DNA of 6,948 nucleotides, taken from positions 1 to 6,948 of the forward strand of contig CAAGKL010000307.1 of the NCBI GenBank assembly GCA_900770405.1, read 5' to 3'. The notes below the pieces were generated by a model, which saw only the letters and a program-made list of their open reading frames with translations, made no database searches and was not told where the DNA came from. Source of the DNA: Clostridia bacterium (GTDB taxonomy: Bacteria > Bacillota > Clostridia > UBA1381). The translations under genes were made by a program, and so were the position numbers. How positions within the stretch are numbered: the first letter of the stretch is position 1; every line of letters begins with the position of its first letter. Shown here one piece after another: positions 5,536 through 6,948 of the stretch.

Positions 5536-6903
5536 TTAGTTTTTGAGCGACTGCAGCGGCGCCGGAATACGCCCGCCGCGCGCGATGAACTCGCTGCCGC
5601 TGTAATTTTTCACCGGCATAACCGGCGCTCTGCCGAGCAGTCCGCCGAATTCCACCATATCCCCGACCTTCGTGCCGGGCGCGGGAATAATTCGCACCGC
5701 CGTGGTTTTCGTGTTGACCATACCGATTGCTGCCTCGTCGGCGATGATGCAGGAAATCGTGTCCGCGCTCGTGTCACCCGGCACGCAGATCATATCGAGC
5801 CCGACCGAGCAGACGCAGGTCATCGCCTCTAACTTTTCAAGGCTCAGCGCGCCCTCCGCCGCCGCGCTTATCATACCCGCGTCTTCGCTGACAGGGATAA
5901 ACGCGCCCGAAAGCCCGCCGACATAGGAGCTCGCCATAACGCCGCCCTTTTTAACGGCGTCGTTCAAAAGCGCCAGCGCCGCGGTTGTGCCGTGCGTACC
6001 GCACTTTTCAAGCCCCATTTCCTCCAGAATATACGCCACGCTGTCACCGACAGCCGGTGTCGGCGCAAGCGACAAATCCACGATACCGAATGGCACGCCC
6101 AGCCGTTTCGACGCCTCGCTTGCAACCAGCTGACCCATTCTCGTAATCTTGAATGCGGTGTTCTTTATCGTGTCGGCAACCACGCCGAAACTCTCGCCGC
6201 GCACGCGCTCAAGCGCACATTTCACAACGCCCGGACCGCTGACGCCGACGTTTATCACGCAGTCGCCCTCGCCCTCGCCGTGGAACGCGCCTGCCATAAA
6301 CGGGTTATCGTCCACCGCATTGCAGAACACCACAAGCTTTGCGCACGCAAAGCCGTTGTTATCCGCCGATGCCTCCGCCGCAGCCTTAATCGTACGCCCC
6401 ATAAGCGCCGCCGCGTCCATATTGATACCCGCTCTCGTCGAGCCGATATTCACGCTTGAACAAACAATATCTGTGCTCGACAGCACCTGCGGGATCGACT
6501 CAATCAACAGCCGCGCGCCCTTCGTGAAGCCCTTCTGCACAAGCGCGCTGTAGCCGCCGATGAAATTCACGCCGACTGTCTTTGCCGCGCGGTCGAGCGT
6601 CTTTGCCAGCATCAGGCACTTGCTGATGTTTGCGTCCTCAAGCGCGTCGATTACCGTCGCCATCGGTGTCACCGAAATCCGCTTGTTTATAATCGGAATA
6701 CCGTACTGCTGCTCAATATCCTCCGCTGTTTTCACGAGATTCGCGGCATACGTCGTTATTTTATTGTAGATTTTCTCGCACGCACGCTCCACGTCCGGGT
6801 CGGTGCAGTCCTTCAGGGAAATACCCATCGTAATCGTTCTTATATCGAGATTTTCCCGGTCAATCATATTGATGGTTTCAAGAACCTCAAAGGGATTAAT
6901 CAT
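5536..6903 (-). CDS. UPF0210 (DUF711, 'PFL family') protein
   Basis: This is a conserved protein of unknown biochemical function. From ATG 6903 it has 455 residues, the usual length for the family. Recognisable blocks are TITMGISLKDC (24-33), KRISVTPMATV (74-84), GVNFIGGYSALVQKG (111-125), SSVNIGSTRAGINMDA (149-164), and FHGEGEGDCVINVGVSGPG (208-226). Further blocks are DLSLAPTPAVGDSVA (276-290) and VCSVGLDMICVPGDT (364-378). There is no signal peptide or membrane segment, so it is probably cytoplasmic. Despite the database nickname, I see no glycyl-radical motif, so pyruvate formate-lyase activity should not be inferred. AGGAGG lies 7 bases before ATG 6903 but only 4 before the in-frame GTG 6906, hence this start. 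It directly follows the ACT-domain gene, its usual partner (for example pneumococcal SP0238/SP0239, from memory). Here it also lies 27 bases ahead of the ATPase operon. Family call firm, role unknown. Confidence 0.94.
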   Translation of the reverse strand: MINPFEVLETINMIDRENLDIRTITMGISLKDCTDPDVERACEKIYNKITTYAANLVKTAEDIEQQYGIPIINKRISVTPMATVIDALEDANISKCLMLAKTLDRAAKTVGVNFIGGYSALVQKGFTKGARLLIESIPQVLSSTDIVCSSVNIGSTRAGINMDAAALMGRTIKAAAEASADNNGFACAKLVVFCNAVDDNPFMAGAFHGEGEGDCVINVGVSGPGVVKCALERVRGESFGVVADTIKNTAFKITRMGQLVASEASKRLGVPFGIVDLSLAPTPAVGDSVAYILEEMGLEKCGTHGTTAALALLNDAVKKGGVMASSYVGGLSGAFIPVSEDAGMISAAAEGALSLEKLEAMTCVCSVGLDMICVPGDTSADTISCIIADEAAIGMVNTKTTAVRIIPAPGTKVGDMVEFGGLLGRAPVMPVKNYSGSEFIARGGRIPAPLQSLKN

Positions 6904-6910
6904 CACAGCC

Positions 6911-6918
6911 CCTCCTTT
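6911..6918 (-). promoter_or_regulatory. Ribosome-binding site of the UPF0210 gene
   Basis: AAAGGAGG is the strongest Shine-Dalgarno match in the window. It is 7 bases from ATG 6903 and 4 from GTG 6906, so the ATG is the better start. It lies within the 21-base gap after the ACT-domain gene. Confidence 0.75.
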
Positions 6919-6924
6919 CCATGT

Positions 6925-6948
6925 TTAAATTCTGTGCATCGAGTTAAA
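6925..6948 (-). CDS. C-terminal end of an ACT-domain (UPF0237) protein, cut by right edge
   Basis: Only seven codons and the stop are present: FNSMHRI followed by TAA (6925-6927). ACT-domain proteins of the UPF0237 type, about 90 residues long, are typically encoded immediately before UPF0210 genes. As I recall, many clostridial members end in this same '-F-N-x-M-H-R-I' pattern. The frame is set by that match and by the spacing of 21 bases to the UPF0210 start. ACT domains commonly bind small ligands such as amino acids, but no ligand can be read from this stub. The identification is based on a very short peptide plus context, so it is probable rather than certain. Confidence 0.72.
   Translation of the reverse strand, partial: FNSMHRI

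Noticed and set aside
5509..5540. Possible promoter or terminator between UPF0210 and the ATPase genes
   Set aside because: There is no inverted repeat followed by T's, and the A/T stretch CATAAAA lacks a matching -35 element at proper distance.
5992..6459. A 155-codon plus-strand open frame opposite the UPF0210 gene
   Set aside because: It is a shadow of a strongly conserved protein; the translation is Arg/His/Ala-rich without motifs.
5536..6903. Reading the 'PFL family' name as pyruvate formate-lyase
   Set aside because: The protein is about 455 residues rather than ~750 and shows no glycyl-radical motif; the name is a database label.

Overview
The window is one tightly packed block of genes, all on the minus strand. 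It reads from the right edge to the left edge with no gene-free stretch longer than about 30 bases. Most of it is a bacterial V-type (A/V-type, Ntp-like) rotary ATPase operon. The GC content is moderate to high, translation signals are of the GGGAG/AGGAGG type, the c-subunit and a-subunit motifs look clostridial, and a UPF0210 gene sits upstream. Together these suggest an anaerobic Firmicute of the class Clostridia, perhaps an Oscillospirales- or Lachnospiraceae-like gut or rumen bacterium. That assignment is inference; the window contains no rRNA or other marker gene.

Layout in direction of transcription (high to low coordinates): (1) the last seven codons and stop of a small ACT-domain protein (UPF0237 type), cut by the right edge; (2) a UPF0210/DUF711 'PFL family' protein; (3) after 27 bases, the ATPase genes in the order G/H (peripheral-stalk coiled coil), C (central-stalk socket), I (membrane a-type stator), K (proteolipid rotor ring), F (central stalk), E (peripheral stalk) and A (catalytic), the last cut by the left edge after 293 codons. 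Subunits B and D are needed for a complete enzyme. They are expected beyond the left edge but are not seen.

The ATPase genes cover nearly all parts of the machine. A supplies the catalytic nucleotide site. E and G form the peripheral stalks that hold the catalytic head to subunit I. C and F belong to the central rotor axle. K forms the ion-carrying ring that turns against the essential arginine of subunit I. Each gene's ribosome-binding site overlaps or closely follows the stop codon of the gene before it, so the block looks like a single transcript with translational coupling. I see no internal promoter or terminator.

The most useful refinements from close reading are these. The right-edge stub can be identified as an ACT-domain gene from its FNSMHRI terminus. 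The start codons of I and E, and probably A, should be moved a few codons downstream to fit the ribosome-binding sites. The proteolipid carries an extra N-terminal two-helix region and lacks the usual Na+ ligands. The UPF0237-UPF0210 pair is physically joined to the ATPase operon. I found no mobile element, CRISPR array, RNA gene or clearly new system.
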